From DASRDR01 sp044867785 (GTDB taxonomy: Bacteria > Methylomirabilota > Methylomirabilia > Rokubacteriales > DASRDR01): a DNA stretch of 33,840 bases. This document shows positions 15,386 to 22,839 of the stretch, in pieces. The notes beneath the pieces are model-generated. The model saw only the letters and a program-made list of their open reading frames with translations, did not search any database and was not told where the DNA came from. The stretch covers positions 1 to 33,840 of the forward strand of contig JBIOVM010000011.1 in assembly GCA_044867785.1 (NCBI GenBank). The letters run 5' to 3'. Made by a program: the position numbers and the translations under genes. The stretch's first letter is position 1. Each line of letters opens with the position of its first letter.

Positions 15386-15419
15386 AGCGGGCGGGGGTGC
15401 ATCCGGGCCCCCGCCCGCT
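15386..15419 (+). terminator. 12-bp perfect GC stem-loop after the symporter gene
   Basis: AGCGGGCGGGGG (15386-15397) and CCCCCGCCCGCT (15408-15419) are exact reverse complements with a 10-base loop. It lies 20 bases after the symporter stop and 15 before the next GTG. A strong hairpin without a clear U-tract fits a terminator or RNA-stabilising structure of the upstream operon. Confidence 0.6.
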
Positions 15420-15433
15420 GGTATCATGCGCGC

Positions 15434-15742
15434 GTGACCGAGCCCGACCTGTCCGTCCGCATCCTGCACACCGTCAACGTCGTCATTCCGCTCGTGTTCT
15501 TCATGGCCTGGATCTATCTCCTTCTTCACGTGGTCTTCGCCCGTCTGATCAGGCGCCCCGACAGCCCCGTCCTGTGGTTCTTCGGGGTGGTCACCGGGCC
15601 GCTGACGCGCCCGATCCGCGGGCTCCTCGCCCCCGGCGCCCCCGAGCGTCGCGTCCGCCTGATCTCGCTGTGGGTCTATGTCGTCCTCTGGCTGGGCTCC
15701 CGGATCTTGCTGGCCCGGTGGATCGGACCGCTGATCCGGTAG
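15434..15742 (+). CDS. Small integral membrane protein, YggT-like in layout
   Basis: A protein of 102 aa with hydrophobic segments at about 10-38 and 72-95, and a central amphipathic block 'VTGPLTRPIRGLLAPG'. A hydrophobic-GPLTRPIRxLLxP-type block between two helices resembles half of a YggT-family protein, but I would not assign the family firmly. It starts with GTG 15434. It follows the symporter in the same orientation beyond a hairpin, and may have its own transcript. Confidence 0.55.
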   Translation: MTEPDLSVRILHTVNVVIPLVFFMAWIYLLLHVVFARLIRRPDSPVLWFFGVVTGPLTRPIRGLLAPGAPERRVRLISLWVYVVLWLGSRILLARWIGPLIR

Positions 15743-15750
15743 CTTTCCGA

Positions 15751-15794
15751 GGCCCGGCCGCACGGGCCGAAAGCCCGATGGGCCCGGGCATCGG
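15751..15794 (+). terminator. Overlapping, mutually exclusive hairpins
   Basis: GGCCCG (15751-15756) can pair with CGGGCC (15763-15768). The CGGGC at 15763-15767 can instead pair with GCCCG (15773-15777), and CCGATG (15775-15780) with CATCGG (15789-15794). The three stems share bases, so only some can form together. It lies between two small membrane protein genes and could be a terminator or attenuator; no U-tract is visible. Confidence 0.4.
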
Positions 15795-15808
15795 CTAGAC
15801 TGAAGCCC

Positions 15809-16237
15809 GTGCTGGCGCTGGCGGCCGTCAACGTGCTCGGCGCCGTCGTCTTCGCCGGGCTGTACGCCGTCGCGGCTCGAGCGCCGGTCGCTCCCGGCGT
15901 GTTGGCCGTCGGGCTGGTGCTGGTCTTCGCGGGCGCGACGGCGCTCTGGGTCCGCGTGGAGCAGCGGTCCTGCGCGCTCGAGCCGCTCCGCCGGGTCGGG
16001 CGGGCGGCGATCGGCCTCGTGGCCGTCGTCATCGGTCTTCCGGTGGCGGTGCTCATGCCCCTGTTCTGGCTGGAGAGCCAGCTGCCGCTCGAGGCGGTGC
16101 CCGATCTCAACCTCGCCCCGATCATGGCGCTCCTGCTCGTCGCCTTGGCTCTCGTCGTCGCCATGAACGGCGTCGGGGCGGCCGTGGCGGTGACGCTGGC
16201 GGTCACCCGGCGATGGCGTGGCCGTCGCGCGGGGTGA
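15809..16237 (+). CDS. Uncharacterised four-helix membrane protein
   Basis: A protein of 142 aa, about four hydrophobic helices (1-23, 28-46, 66-88, 104-132) with short polar loops and a basic C-terminus (RRWRGRRAG). No family motif was recognised. GTG 15809 begins directly in the first helix. The stop is 9 bases before the CBS-nucleotidyltransferase gene, so the two are probably co-transcribed and the protein belongs to the symporter neighbourhood. Confidence 0.55.
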   Translation: MLALAAVNVLGAVVFAGLYAVAARAPVAPGVLAVGLVLVFAGATALWVRVEQRSCALEPLRRVGRAAIGLVAVVIGLPVAVLMPLFWLESQLPLEAVPDLNLAPIMALLLVALALVVAMNGVGAAVAVTLAVTRRWRGRRAG

Positions 16238-16246
16238 AGTGACGGG

Positions 16247-17704
16247 GTGTCTCCCGAGGCGTCCCTGTTCCTCGACTCGGTGCGCGACTTCGTCGCGCGG
16301 CCGCCGGTGACCGCCGACGCCCGCACACCCGTCCGGGAGCTCGCCCGGGAGATGGCGGCAGCCGGGGTCGGCTCCATCGTGATCGTCGGCGGAGACGGGG
16401 TCCCGACGGGCATCGTGACCGACCGGGACCTCCGGTCGAAGATCGTGGCCGCGGGCCGCGATCCCTCGACGAGCCGGGCGTCCGATATCATGTCCGCGCC
16501 GCTGGTCACGGTCGGCCCCGAGACCTACGGGTTCGAGGCGCTCCTCGAGATGACCCGCCGGGGCATCCACCATCTCGCCGTCGTCGAGGCCGGGCGGCTC
16601 GTCGGCGTCGTGTCGAGCCACGACTTCCTGCGCGTCCAGGCGACCCATCCGGTGGCGGTGTCCCGCGAGATCCGGCTGGCGTCATCGATCGAGGACCTCG
16701 CCCGGCTCGGCGCTCGCGTCACCGCGCTGGTGAGCCGGCTGGTGTCGGAGGGCGGGACGCCCTACGATGTCGGGCGGATCGTGGCCGAGCTGAACGACCA
16801 GATCGTCCAGCGCGTGCTGGAGATCTCGTCCGGGCCGTCGACGCCCGGCGGCCCGCCGCCGGCGCCGTTCTGCTGGCTCGCCTTCGGCAGCGAGGCCCGC
16901 CGCGAGCAGACCCTCCGCACCGATCAGGACAACGGGCTCGCGTACGCGGATCCCCCGCCCGCCGAAGCGGCGGACGTCCAGGCCTACTTCGCCCGCCTCG
17001 CCGCCGCGGTGAACGGAGCCCTCGTGCGGATCGGCTTTCCGGAGTGCCCGGGGCGGATCATGGCCTCCAACCCCGAGTGGTGCCAGCCGGTGAGCGTATG
17101 GACGGCCCGGTTCCGCCACTGGATGCGGGACAGCGGCCCCCAGGAAGTGCTCCGAGCGTGCATCTTCTTCGACGTCCGCCCGGTGGGCGGCACCGAGGTG
17201 CTGGGCGCCGAGCTGCAGACGGTGATCCGTACGGAGGCGCCGGAGGCTCGCCGGCTCCTCGGGCTCCTGGCCCGCGACGTGGTGGACCGTCCGGTGGCCC
17301 TCACGATCTTCGGCAACCTCCGAGTGGGTCGAAAGGAGCCGTACGTGGGTACGGTCGATCTCAAGGGCGGGGGCGGGATGCAGCTCGTCGGCGCCGCCCG
17401 AGTTCACGCCCTTGCGCTCGGGCTCGCGGAGACGAACACGGTCGACCGGTTACAGTCGGCGGCGGCCCGGGAGGTGTACGACGAGGCGGTGGGTCGCGAG
17501 ATCACCGACGCCCACCAGCTTCTCCAACGACTCCGCCTCGTCCACCAGCTGGCGTGCATCGAGCGCGGCGAGCCGCCCGACAACCGGATCGACCCCCGGC
17601 GCCTGTCCCACGCCGACGCGCTGCTCCTCCGCGAGGCGCTCCACACCGTCGCTCGCGCGCAGGCGGAGCTGCGCGAGCGGTACGCCACGGACCTCCTCCA
17701 GTGA
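16247..17704 (+). CDS. CBS-domain / DUF294 nucleotidyltransferase-like protein
   Basis: A protein of 485 aa. A pair of CBS repeats (about 15-130; 'GVPTGIVTDRDLRSKIVAAG', 'GRLVGVVSSHDFLRV') is followed by a GlnD-type nucleotidyltransferase-like domain with 'AFGSEARREQTLRTDQDNGLA'. Here G214-S215 and D226-x-D228 are the nucleotide/metal-binding signature. A helical C-terminal domain of the DUF294/substrate-binding type follows at about 330-480. Such proteins are thought to sense an adenosine ligand through CBS and transfer or respond to nucleotides, but the target is not known. The start is GTG 16247. The stop TGA overlaps the next ATG by one base (TGATG), giving translational coupling with the DEDDh exonuclease. 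The same pair often accompanies DUF4212/SSS symporters. Confidence 0.85.
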   Translation: MSPEASLFLDSVRDFVARPPVTADARTPVRELAREMAAAGVGSIVIVGGDGVPTGIVTDRDLRSKIVAAGRDPSTSRASDIMSAPLVTVGPETYGFEALLEMTRRGIHHLAVVEAGRLVGVVSSHDFLRVQATHPVAVSREIRLASSIEDLARLGARVTALVSRLVSEGGTPYDVGRIVAELNDQIVQRVLEISSGPSTPGGPPPAPFCWLAFGSEARREQTLRTDQDNGLAYADPPPAEAADVQAYFARLAAAVNGALVRIGFPECPGRIMASNPEWCQPVSVWTARFRHWMRDSGPQEVLRACIFFDVRPVGGTEVLGAELQTVIRTEAPEARRLLGLLARDVVDRPVALTIFGNLRVGRKEPYVGTVDLKGGGGMQLVGAARVHALALGLAETNTVDRLQSAAAREVYDEAVGREITDAHQLLQRLRLVHQLACIERGEPPDNRIDPRRLSHADALLLREALHTVARAQAELRERYATDLLQ

Positions 17705-18345
17705 TGAGGATCGCTCGCTGGTGGCGCTGGTCCGCGAGGTGGGCGCCCCGGCCCGAGGATCACCGGCCGCTCGCGGAGCTGCTCGACGGCTTCGTGACGA
17801 TCGATCTCGAGACGACGGGGCTGGACGCGAGGCGCGACGCCGCGGTGGCGGTGGCCGTCGTGCCGTTCCGAGCCGGGCGGCCCGGCGTGGGCTACGAGTC
17901 GCTCCTGAATCCGGGACGTCCGATCCCGCCGGCATCGACGCGGATCCACGGGATCACGGACGAGATGGTGGGGGAGGCGCCGCGGCTGGACGAGGAGCTG
18001 GACGCCATAGAAGCGGCATGCGGGGACCACGTCATCGTGGGCCACGGCGTCGCCTTCGACCTGGCCGTCCTCGAGCGAACCCGTCGGGCCGAGCGCCGCC
18101 CGCCGCTGCCGAACATCGCGCTTTGCACCAAACGGCTGGCGGCGTCGCTCGGGTCGAGCTGGGAGAGCTCGACGCTCGAGGAGCTGGCGGCCAGTCTCGG
18201 GGTTCCCGTCGTCGGCCGCCACACGGCCCGGGGGGACGCCGTGATCGCCGGGGGGGTGATGCTCGGGCTCTTGCCCGAGCTGGCCCGCCGCGGATACCGG
18301 ACGCTGGCCGACGCCTTGTGGCTCCAGCGCAGGGCACTTTTGTAG
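17704..18345 (+). CDS. DEDDh 3'-5' exonuclease, DnaQ epsilon-like
   Basis: A protein of 213 aa with an RNase-T/DnaQ-type exonuclease domain at about 28-190. All acidic and His positions are present: D34 and E36 in 'TIDLETTGL', D119 in 'GHGVAFDLAVL', and H173 with D178 in 'RHTARGDAV'. It should remove nucleotides from 3' ends of DNA, RNA or small oligonucleotides. It is a stand-alone exonuclease, since no polymerase domain is fused. Coupling to the CBS-nucleotidyltransferase through TGATG suggests joint action on a nucleotide or oligonucleotide signal. The N-terminus (1-20) is rich in Trp/Arg. The stop overlaps a short direct repeat. Confidence 0.87.
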   Translation: MRIARWWRWSARWAPRPEDHRPLAELLDGFVTIDLETTGLDARRDAAVAVAVVPFRAGRPGVGYESLLNPGRPIPPASTRIHGITDEMVGEAPRLDEELDAIEAACGDHVIVGHGVAFDLAVLERTRRAERRPPLPNIALCTKRLAASLGSSWESSTLEELAASLGVPVVGRHTARGDAVIAGGVMLGLLPELARRGYRTLADALWLQRRALL

Positions 18346-18368
18346 GCCGACGGCACGTAGGCCGACGG
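18342..18368. repeat. 12-bp tandem direct repeat
   Basis: GTAGGCCGACGG occurs at 18342-18353 and again at 18357-18368, period 15. The first copy contains the stop codon of the exonuclease gene. It lies in the 105-base gap before the aldolase-like gene, which otherwise holds only that gene's ribosome site. Confidence 0.6.
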
Positions 18369-18450
18369 AGCTTGTGGCGCTCGCCCGTTTCGGCGATGCT
18401 GACGCGTAGACGGTAGCCCGGGTCCTCGGGCGAGATCGAAGGAGCCGACG

Positions 18451-19437
18451 ATGCCGACCGGGTTCGATGCGCGCGCCTACGTGCCGCGCGACCTCTACGA
18501 GTCGATCACCGACATCCGGATCCGCCAGCCGGCGTTCGCCGACGGCGAGGCGGACCGGCGCGTGCGACGGCGGGTCGCGGCGCCGGACGGCAAGCTGGTG
18601 ATCGTGGCGGCGGACCATCCCGGCCGGGCGAGCCTGACGATCCAGGACGACCCCCTCGCCATGGCGGACCGTCACGAGCTCCTGGCGCGCATCGTGCGCG
18701 TGCTGAGCCATGCCGGGATCGACGGCGTCATGTCCACGCCGGACGTCGTCGAGGACCTCCTGATCCTGAGCGGCCTCGTCCGCGAGCGGGGCGGGCAGAG
18801 CCCGCTGGACGAGCGGCTCATCGTCGGCTGCATGAACCGGGGGGAGATGGACGACAGCTTCACCGCGTTCACCACTCGCCGGATGGTGGTTCTCGGCCTG
18901 GACGGCGGGAAGGTCATGCTGCGGGTCGATCCGACCGACAGCGGCTCGCACGCCACGATCGCCGGGTGCGTGCGGGCGGTGACCGAGCTGGCCGAGGCCA
19001 ACCTCCTCGCCTTCCTCGAGCCGCTTCCGGTGGTGCGCGAGAACGGGGCCTACAAGGTCGTTCGCACCGCGCGGGCACTGACCGAGGCCGTGAGCGTCGC
19101 CTCGGCCATGGGCGCGAGCTCGCTCTACACCTGGCTCGAGGTTCCCACGTGTCCGGACTTCGAGCAGGTGACGCGCGCGACCACGCTGCCGCTCGTCATC
19201 CAGGGCGGCGACACCGTTGGAAACCCACGGCCCGTGATCGAGGACCTCCGCCGCGGCATGGCGTCCGGCCCGAACATCCGGGGCGCCATGATCGGGCGAA
19301 ACGTTCTCTATCCCGGCGCCGAGGACCCGCGGGCCGTCGCGGCCGCGGTGGCGGCGATCGTCCACGACGGCGCGGGCGTGGACGAGGCGCTCGCCGCGAT
19401 GAACGCCGAGCGCGGGAAGGATCCCGAGCTGGTCTGA
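18451..19437 (+). CDS. DhnA/DeoC-type class I aldolase-like TIM barrel (Cgl0159-like)
   Basis: A protein of 328 aa with a probable (beta/alpha)8 fold. Recognisable segments are 'VIVAADHPGR' (50-59), 'GIDGVMSTPDVVEDLL' (89-104), 'GGKVMLRVDPTD' (152-163, with K154), 'LLAFLEPLPV' (185-194) and 'VIQGGDTVGNP' (249-259). These match the Cgl0159-type aldolase relatives of the fructose-bisphosphate/deoxyribose-phosphate aldolase group. The Schiff-base lysine is not certain; K154 is a candidate. AAGGAG at good spacing supports ATG 18451. It lies 40 bases before a DapA-type gene in the same orientation, suggesting a small catabolic operon for a sugar acid or related compound. Substrate unknown. Confidence 0.75.
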   Translation: MPTGFDARAYVPRDLYESITDIRIRQPAFADGEADRRVRRRVAAPDGKLVIVAADHPGRASLTIQDDPLAMADRHELLARIVRVLSHAGIDGVMSTPDVVEDLLILSGLVRERGGQSPLDERLIVGCMNRGEMDDSFTAFTTRRMVVLGLDGGKVMLRVDPTDSGSHATIAGCVRAVTELAEANLLAFLEPLPVVRENGAYKVVRTARALTEAVSVASAMGASSLYTWLEVPTCPDFEQVTRATTLPLVIQGGDTVGNPRPVIEDLRRGMASGPNIRGAMIGRNVLYPGAEDPRAVAAAVAAIVHDGAGVDEALAAMNAERGKDPELV

Positions 19438-19477
19438 CGGCAATCGCCCGCGCCCCGCGCGGGCAGGGGAGCGATCC

Positions 19478-20431
19478 ATGCGCGAACCGCTTCGCTTCGA
19501 GGGCGTCATGCCCGCGAATCTGCTGCCGTTCCGGGCGGACCTGTCCGTGGACGAGCCGGCCTATCGGCGTCACCTTCGCTGGCTCGTCGACACGCGGGGG
19601 GTGACGGGACTGGTGGCCAACGGCCACGCGGCCGAGGTGGCGTCGCTCGACCGCGAGGAGCGGAAGCATGCGCTGGCCATCGCGCTCGACGAGGTCGGCG
19701 GCAAGGTCCCGGTGATCGCGGGCGTCTACACGGACGGGACGGCCGAGGCGGTCCGGCTGGCGCGCGACGCGCGGGCCGAAGGGGCCGCCGGGGTCTTGCT
19801 GTTCCCGCCGACCCTCTTCATGTGGGGGGCGCAGGCGAAGCCCGACATGGTGGTCCGCCACGTGAGCGAGGTGGCCGCCGGGGCCGACGTGCCGATCATC
19901 GTGTTCGAGTACCCGCCGGCGTCGGGCATCGGGTATGCCCCCGAGACGCTCGCGCGGCTCTGCGAGATCCCGCAGGTGGCCGGCGTCAAGGACTGGTCGA
20001 ACGACATCGTGGCGTTCGAGCGGAACCTCCGCGCGATCCGGGCGACCGGCCGGCCGGTGGCGGTGCTGTCGTCGTTCACGATGTCGCTGATGGCGAGCTT
20101 CCTCCTGGGCGCCGACGGGGCGATCTCGGGGATGGGCAGCGTCGTGGCGGATCTCCAGGCCGACCTCTTCGACGCGTGCCGGAAGCGGGACCTCGAGGAG
20201 GCGGGGCGGATCAACGACCGCCTCGACCCGCTGGTGCGCGTGTTCTACGCGCCGCCCTTCGTCGACATGCACAACCGGATGAAGGAGGCGCTGGTCCTCA
20301 TGGGGCGCATCCCCGCCGCCCACGTGCGCCCCCCGCTCACCCCGATCCCCGACCGCGAGCGCGCCGCCATCCACGCCGCCCTCGCCAAAGTCAAACTCCG
20401 GGGTCAGGCCTCAAGTTTGGCTTCCGCGTGA
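19478..20431 (+). CDS. Dihydrodipicolinate synthase (DapA/NAL) family lyase
   Basis: A protein of 317 aa and a class I aldolase TIM barrel. The Schiff-base lysine is K171 in 'VAGVKDWSND', and the catalytic tyrosine is Y145 in 'VFEYPP'. The substrate-carboxylate loop, TTGE in true DapA, reads 'GLVANGHAAEVASL' (44-57), so lysine synthesis is unlikely. A 2-keto-acid aldolase or dehydratase role is more probable. The last 15 or so residues (KVKLRGQASSLASA) are encoded by a palindromic repeat element (20384-20456), so the C-terminus appears to have been replaced or extended by that element. It follows the Cgl0159-like aldolase by 40 bases and converges on the GDPD-like gene. Confidence 0.85.
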   Translation: MREPLRFEGVMPANLLPFRADLSVDEPAYRRHLRWLVDTRGVTGLVANGHAAEVASLDREERKHALAIALDEVGGKVPVIAGVYTDGTAEAVRLARDARAEGAAGVLLFPPTLFMWGAQAKPDMVVRHVSEVAAGADVPIIVFEYPPASGIGYAPETLARLCEIPQVAGVKDWSNDIVAFERNLRAIRATGRPVAVLSSFTMSLMASFLLGADGAISGMGSVVADLQADLFDACRKRDLEEAGRINDRLDPLVRVFYAPPFVDMHNRMKEALVLMGRIPAAHVRPPLTPIPDRERAAIHAALAKVKLRGQASSLASA

Positions 20432-20456
20432 ACGTCAAAGTCAGGGCCTGACCCCG
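20384..20456. repeat. REP-like palindromic element at the convergent gene junction
   Basis: CGGGGTCAGGCC (20399-20410) and GGCCTGACCCCG (20445-20456) are a perfect 12-bp inverted repeat. A nested pair, CAAACT (20392-20397) and AGTTTG (20414-20419), surrounds the first arm. GTCAAA occurs in direct orientation at about 20390-20395 and 20434-20439. The 'GGGGTCAGGcCT … TGACCCC' motif resembles dispersed REP/MITE-type repeats linked to RAYT/IS200-like transposases in environmental genomes (from memory, not checked). It supplies the stop codon region of the DapA-family gene and ends four bases past the GDPD-like stop, and could also act as a bidirectional terminator. Confidence 0.65.
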
Positions 20457-20459
20457 CTC

Positions 20460-21179
20460 TTAGAGCTTCATGACCAAGGCGGTGGGGCGGAAGGCGGCGA
20501 GGCGGCGGGCTTCGGCCGCGTCGGGAACGACGCCCAGGTAGCAGTCGAGGCCGACGTCCCGGCAGGCGGCCACGTCGGCTTCGAGGACGAGCGCGGCGTC
20601 GAGGCAGAGCGCCGTGAGCACGCCTGGCGGGGCCAGCGCGGCGGGGGCCAGCAGCCGGCCGGTGACGCAGGCGCCGAGGCCGATGTCCCCGTCCAGCGCC
20701 CGGCAGCGCAGGAGCGCCGGGTGATCGTAGGAGACGACCACCGCTCGGTCGGCCGCGCCGTACAGCTCGAGGAGCCCGAGCGCCCGCTCCTCGATCCCCG
20801 GGTAGACGTCCGAGCCCGCCCGGAGCGCCACGACGAAGCCGATCTGGTCCCGGAAGCGCTCGAGCACTTCCGCGAGCGTCTGGATCCGCTGGCCGCGGTG
20901 CCGCCAGCCGAACCACCGTCCGGCGTCCAGCCGCTTGAGCTCGCGGACCGTCCGGTCCCGCACCAGCCCTCGGCCGTTCGTGGTCCGCTCGAGCCGCACA
21001 TCGTGGATGACGACGAGCTGCTGGTCGGCGGACTCCTGGACGTCCAGCCAGAGGGCATCGGCTTTCGCGGCGACCGCCGCCTCGTAGGCGGGGATGGTGT
21101 GCTCGGGGGCGCGGGCCGCCGCCCCGCGGTGGGCGACGACGAGCGGCCGCGCGCCGTGCAGGGCCAGCGCCATTGTCAC
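20460..21179 (-). CDS. Glycerophosphodiester phosphodiesterase-like protein, probably inactive
   Basis: A protein of 239 aa (GTG 21179; ATG 21173 is also possible; numbering from GTG). The GDPD fold is clear: 'VVAHRGAAARAPEHTIPAY' with H17, R18 and E26, then 'VVIHDVRLERTTNGRG' with H59 and D60. Active GDPDs bind a divalent metal through an ExD pair and a later Glu in an 'iEiK' strand. Here the first pair reads W44-L-D46, and the later strand reads 'VVALR' with A118 where Glu is expected. Two of three metal ligands are therefore lost while the general-acid/base histidines remain. It may be a non-catalytic or altered-substrate relative. It is divergent from a PlsC acyltransferase with only about 30 bases between starts, which suggests shared control and a lipid context. 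Confidence 0.8.
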   Translation of the reverse strand: MTMALALHGARPLVVAHRGAAARAPEHTIPAYEAAVAAKADALWLDVQESADQQLVVIHDVRLERTTNGRGLVRDRTVRELKRLDAGRWFGWRHRGQRIQTLAEVLERFRDQIGFVVALRAGSDVYPGIEERALGLLELYGAADRAVVVSYDHPALLRCRALDGDIGLGACVTGRLLAPAALAPPGVLTALCLDAALVLEADVAACRDVGLDCYLGVVPDAAEARRLAAFRPTALVMKL

Positions 21180-21208
21180 GGTCGGAGCGGGCGTGTCACG
21201 ATCACCGC

Positions 21209-21835
21209 GTGCGTCCCGTCCCGTTCTGGTTCCTCGAAGCCTGCCGGCCCGGATTCTGGGCGGCGGCGCGCACCCTCCTGCGCATCCGCTTCGAGGGCGT
21301 CGAGCACGTCCCGCGAACCGGCGCCGTGGTGATCACGCCGAACCACGTGTCGTTCATGGATCCGATTCTCGTCACGATCCCGGTCCGCCGCGCGCTCCAC
21401 TACATGGCGCTCGAGCCGTTCTTCAGGATCCCGGGTCTGGGCGCACTCATGCGCTGGGCCCGCGCGTTTCCGGTCCAGGAGGGCGAGCCCGATGGTCCCG
21501 CCGTCCGGCGGGCGCTCCGGCTCCTGCGACAGGGGGAGCCGCTGGTCATCTTCCCCGAGGGCGGCCGCTCGCCGGACGGCCGGCTCCAGCCCTTCCGGCC
21601 CGGCGCCTTCCGGCTGGCGCTGGCCGCGAGCGCGCCGGTGGTCCCCGTCACGATCGTCGGCGCGTTCGAGGCGTGGCCGGCCCGCCGCCGCTTGCCGCGT
21701 CCCGGGCGCGTCACCATCACGTACCACCCACCCGTCGACGTGACGGCGCTCCCGCCCGACACGGACCGGAAAGCCCGCCCCGAGCTCCTGATGACGCTGG
21801 TGCGCGAGCGCATCGCCGCCGGCTTCCGGGCCTGA
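21209..21835 (+). CDS. plsC: 1-acyl-sn-glycerol-3-phosphate acyltransferase (PlsC family)
   Basis: A protein of 208 aa. The acyltransferase block I 'NHVSFMD' (H46, D51, the HX4D catalytic pair), block II near 'FFRIPGLGALMRWARAFPV', block III 'FPEGGRS' (115-121) and block IV 'VVPVTIVG' are all in place. It should transfer an acyl chain to a lysophospholipid at the inner membrane surface. GTG 21209 is chosen because further upstream codons would overlap the divergent GDPD-like gene; no strong ribosome site is seen. It is convergent with the RraA-like gene. Confidence 0.85.
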   Translation: MRPVPFWFLEACRPGFWAAARTLLRIRFEGVEHVPRTGAVVITPNHVSFMDPILVTIPVRRALHYMALEPFFRIPGLGALMRWARAFPVQEGEPDGPAVRRALRLLRQGEPLVIFPEGGRSPDGRLQPFRPGAFRLALAASAPVVPVTIVGAFEAWPARRRLPRPGRVTITYHPPVDVTALPPDTDRKARPELLMTLVRERIAAGFRA

Positions 21836-21869
21836 TCCGGCTCGCGCGTCCGCGGTCCGGCGTCCGTGG

Positions 21870-22532
21870 CTACTTCGAGAGCTTGGCCCGGAGTCCCAGG
21901 ATGTCGACCGTCGTCTTGCCGGCGGCCAGCGCCTTCTTGACCTGCTCCTCGCGGTCGTGGATCGCGCGGACCCGCGCGGCGAGATCCCGGGCCTGCTCGC
22001 GCGGGATCACGACGACCCCGTCGTCGTCGCCGGTCACCAGATCGCCGGGCCGCACCAGCACGCCGCCGCACTGGATCGGCTCCTGCACCGGTCCCAGCGT
22101 CTCCTTCACGGGCCCGCGCGCGGTCGCGCCGGCGGCGAACACCGGCAGACCCTGGGCGGCGATGGCCGCCGAGTCGCGCACGAGCCCCTGGAGCACGATC
22201 CCGGCCAGGCCACGCAGGTGGGCGGCGTACACGATGATGTCGCCGAGGAGCGCGACGTCCCGTCCCGACCCGCCGTCGATCACCAGGACATCGCCGCGCG
22301 CGGCGAGCTCGATCGCGCGATGGATCGTGAGATTGTCCGCCGGCCAGCACCGGAGGGTGAAGGCGGGGCCGAAACACTGCATCCCGGCCGCGACCGGACG
22401 GATCGCCGGATCCATGTTGCCCCAGCGCCCCAGCGCGTCCGAGAGCGTCGCGGTCGGCGCATCGGCGAGCGTCTTGAGGATCTCGGGCTCCGGCGCCGCC
22501 GGGGGGGCCGCGGGCGTCGATGGCTCGCTCAC
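21870..22532 (-). CDS. RraA-like / 4-hydroxy-4-methyl-2-oxoglutarate aldolase family protein
   Basis: A protein of 220 aa (GTG 22532). The RraA/HMG-aldolase fold is shown by 'TATLSDALGRWG' (27-38), 'GDVLVIDGGSGRDVALLGDI' (80-99), 'GIVLQGLVRDSAAIAAQGLPVFAAG' (111-135, with R119-D120, the pyruvate/metal-side pair) and 'VTGDDDGVVVIP' (166-177). Members of this group with the Arg-Asp pair are class II metal-dependent pyruvate aldolases or oxaloacetate decarboxylases; the RNase E inhibitor RraA is a less likely role here. The N-terminal 15 residues are a Pro/Ala-rich extension. Given the DapA-type and Cgl0159-type genes nearby, a role in 2-oxo-acid catabolism is plausible. Confidence 0.85.
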   Translation of the reverse strand: MSEPSTPAAPPAAPEPEILKTLADAPTATLSDALGRWGNMDPAIRPVAAGMQCFGPAFTLRCWPADNLTIHRAIELAARGDVLVIDGGSGRDVALLGDIIVYAAHLRGLAGIVLQGLVRDSAAIAAQGLPVFAAGATARGPVKETLGPVQEPIQCGGVLVRPGDLVTGDDDGVVVIPREQARDLAARVRAIHDREEQVKKALAAGKTTVDILGLRAKLSK

Positions 22533-22591
22533 CCGCCCACCCTAGCGGATCGCGCGCGTGAGTGTCAACGCGCGCCGCCCTACCACCGCGG

Positions 22592-22789
22592 TCAGCGGCG
22601 CCGGAACCAGTCGCGGCCCGCGTTCAGGGCGACGATCCAGGCGACCGCCCCGCCCACGAGCCAGAGCACCGAGAGCACCAGGTCGCCGGTCAGCCTGCCT
22701 CGCTCGAAGTGGGGCCAAACCCACCAGAGCCCGAGCAGGAGGGCGCCCAGCCAGGCGGCCATGAGCAGCCCCCACAAGGCCGCGAGCAC
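22592..22789 (-). CDS. Small two-helix membrane protein downstream of the Nramp-like transporter
   Basis: A protein of 65 aa (GTG 22789) with helices at about 3-23 and 34-56 and a basic end (GRDWFRRR). It is Trp-rich. It begins 50 bases after the transporter stop in the same orientation, so it could be an accessory subunit. No family recognised. Confidence 0.5.
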   Translation of the reverse strand: MLAALWGLLMAAWLGALLLGLWWVWPHFERGRLTGDLVLSVLWLVGGAVAWIVALNAGRDWFRRR

Positions 22790-22839
22790 GAGCGGTCAGG
22801 ATGGGTGGCCGCGACGCTCGCGGCCGCCCGGTCGGAGGG

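Noticed and set aside
21870..22532. RraA-like protein as a true RNase E inhibitor
   Set aside because: The Arg-Asp pair (R119-D120) and metabolic neighbours favour the metal-dependent aldolase branch; no RNase E context is visible.
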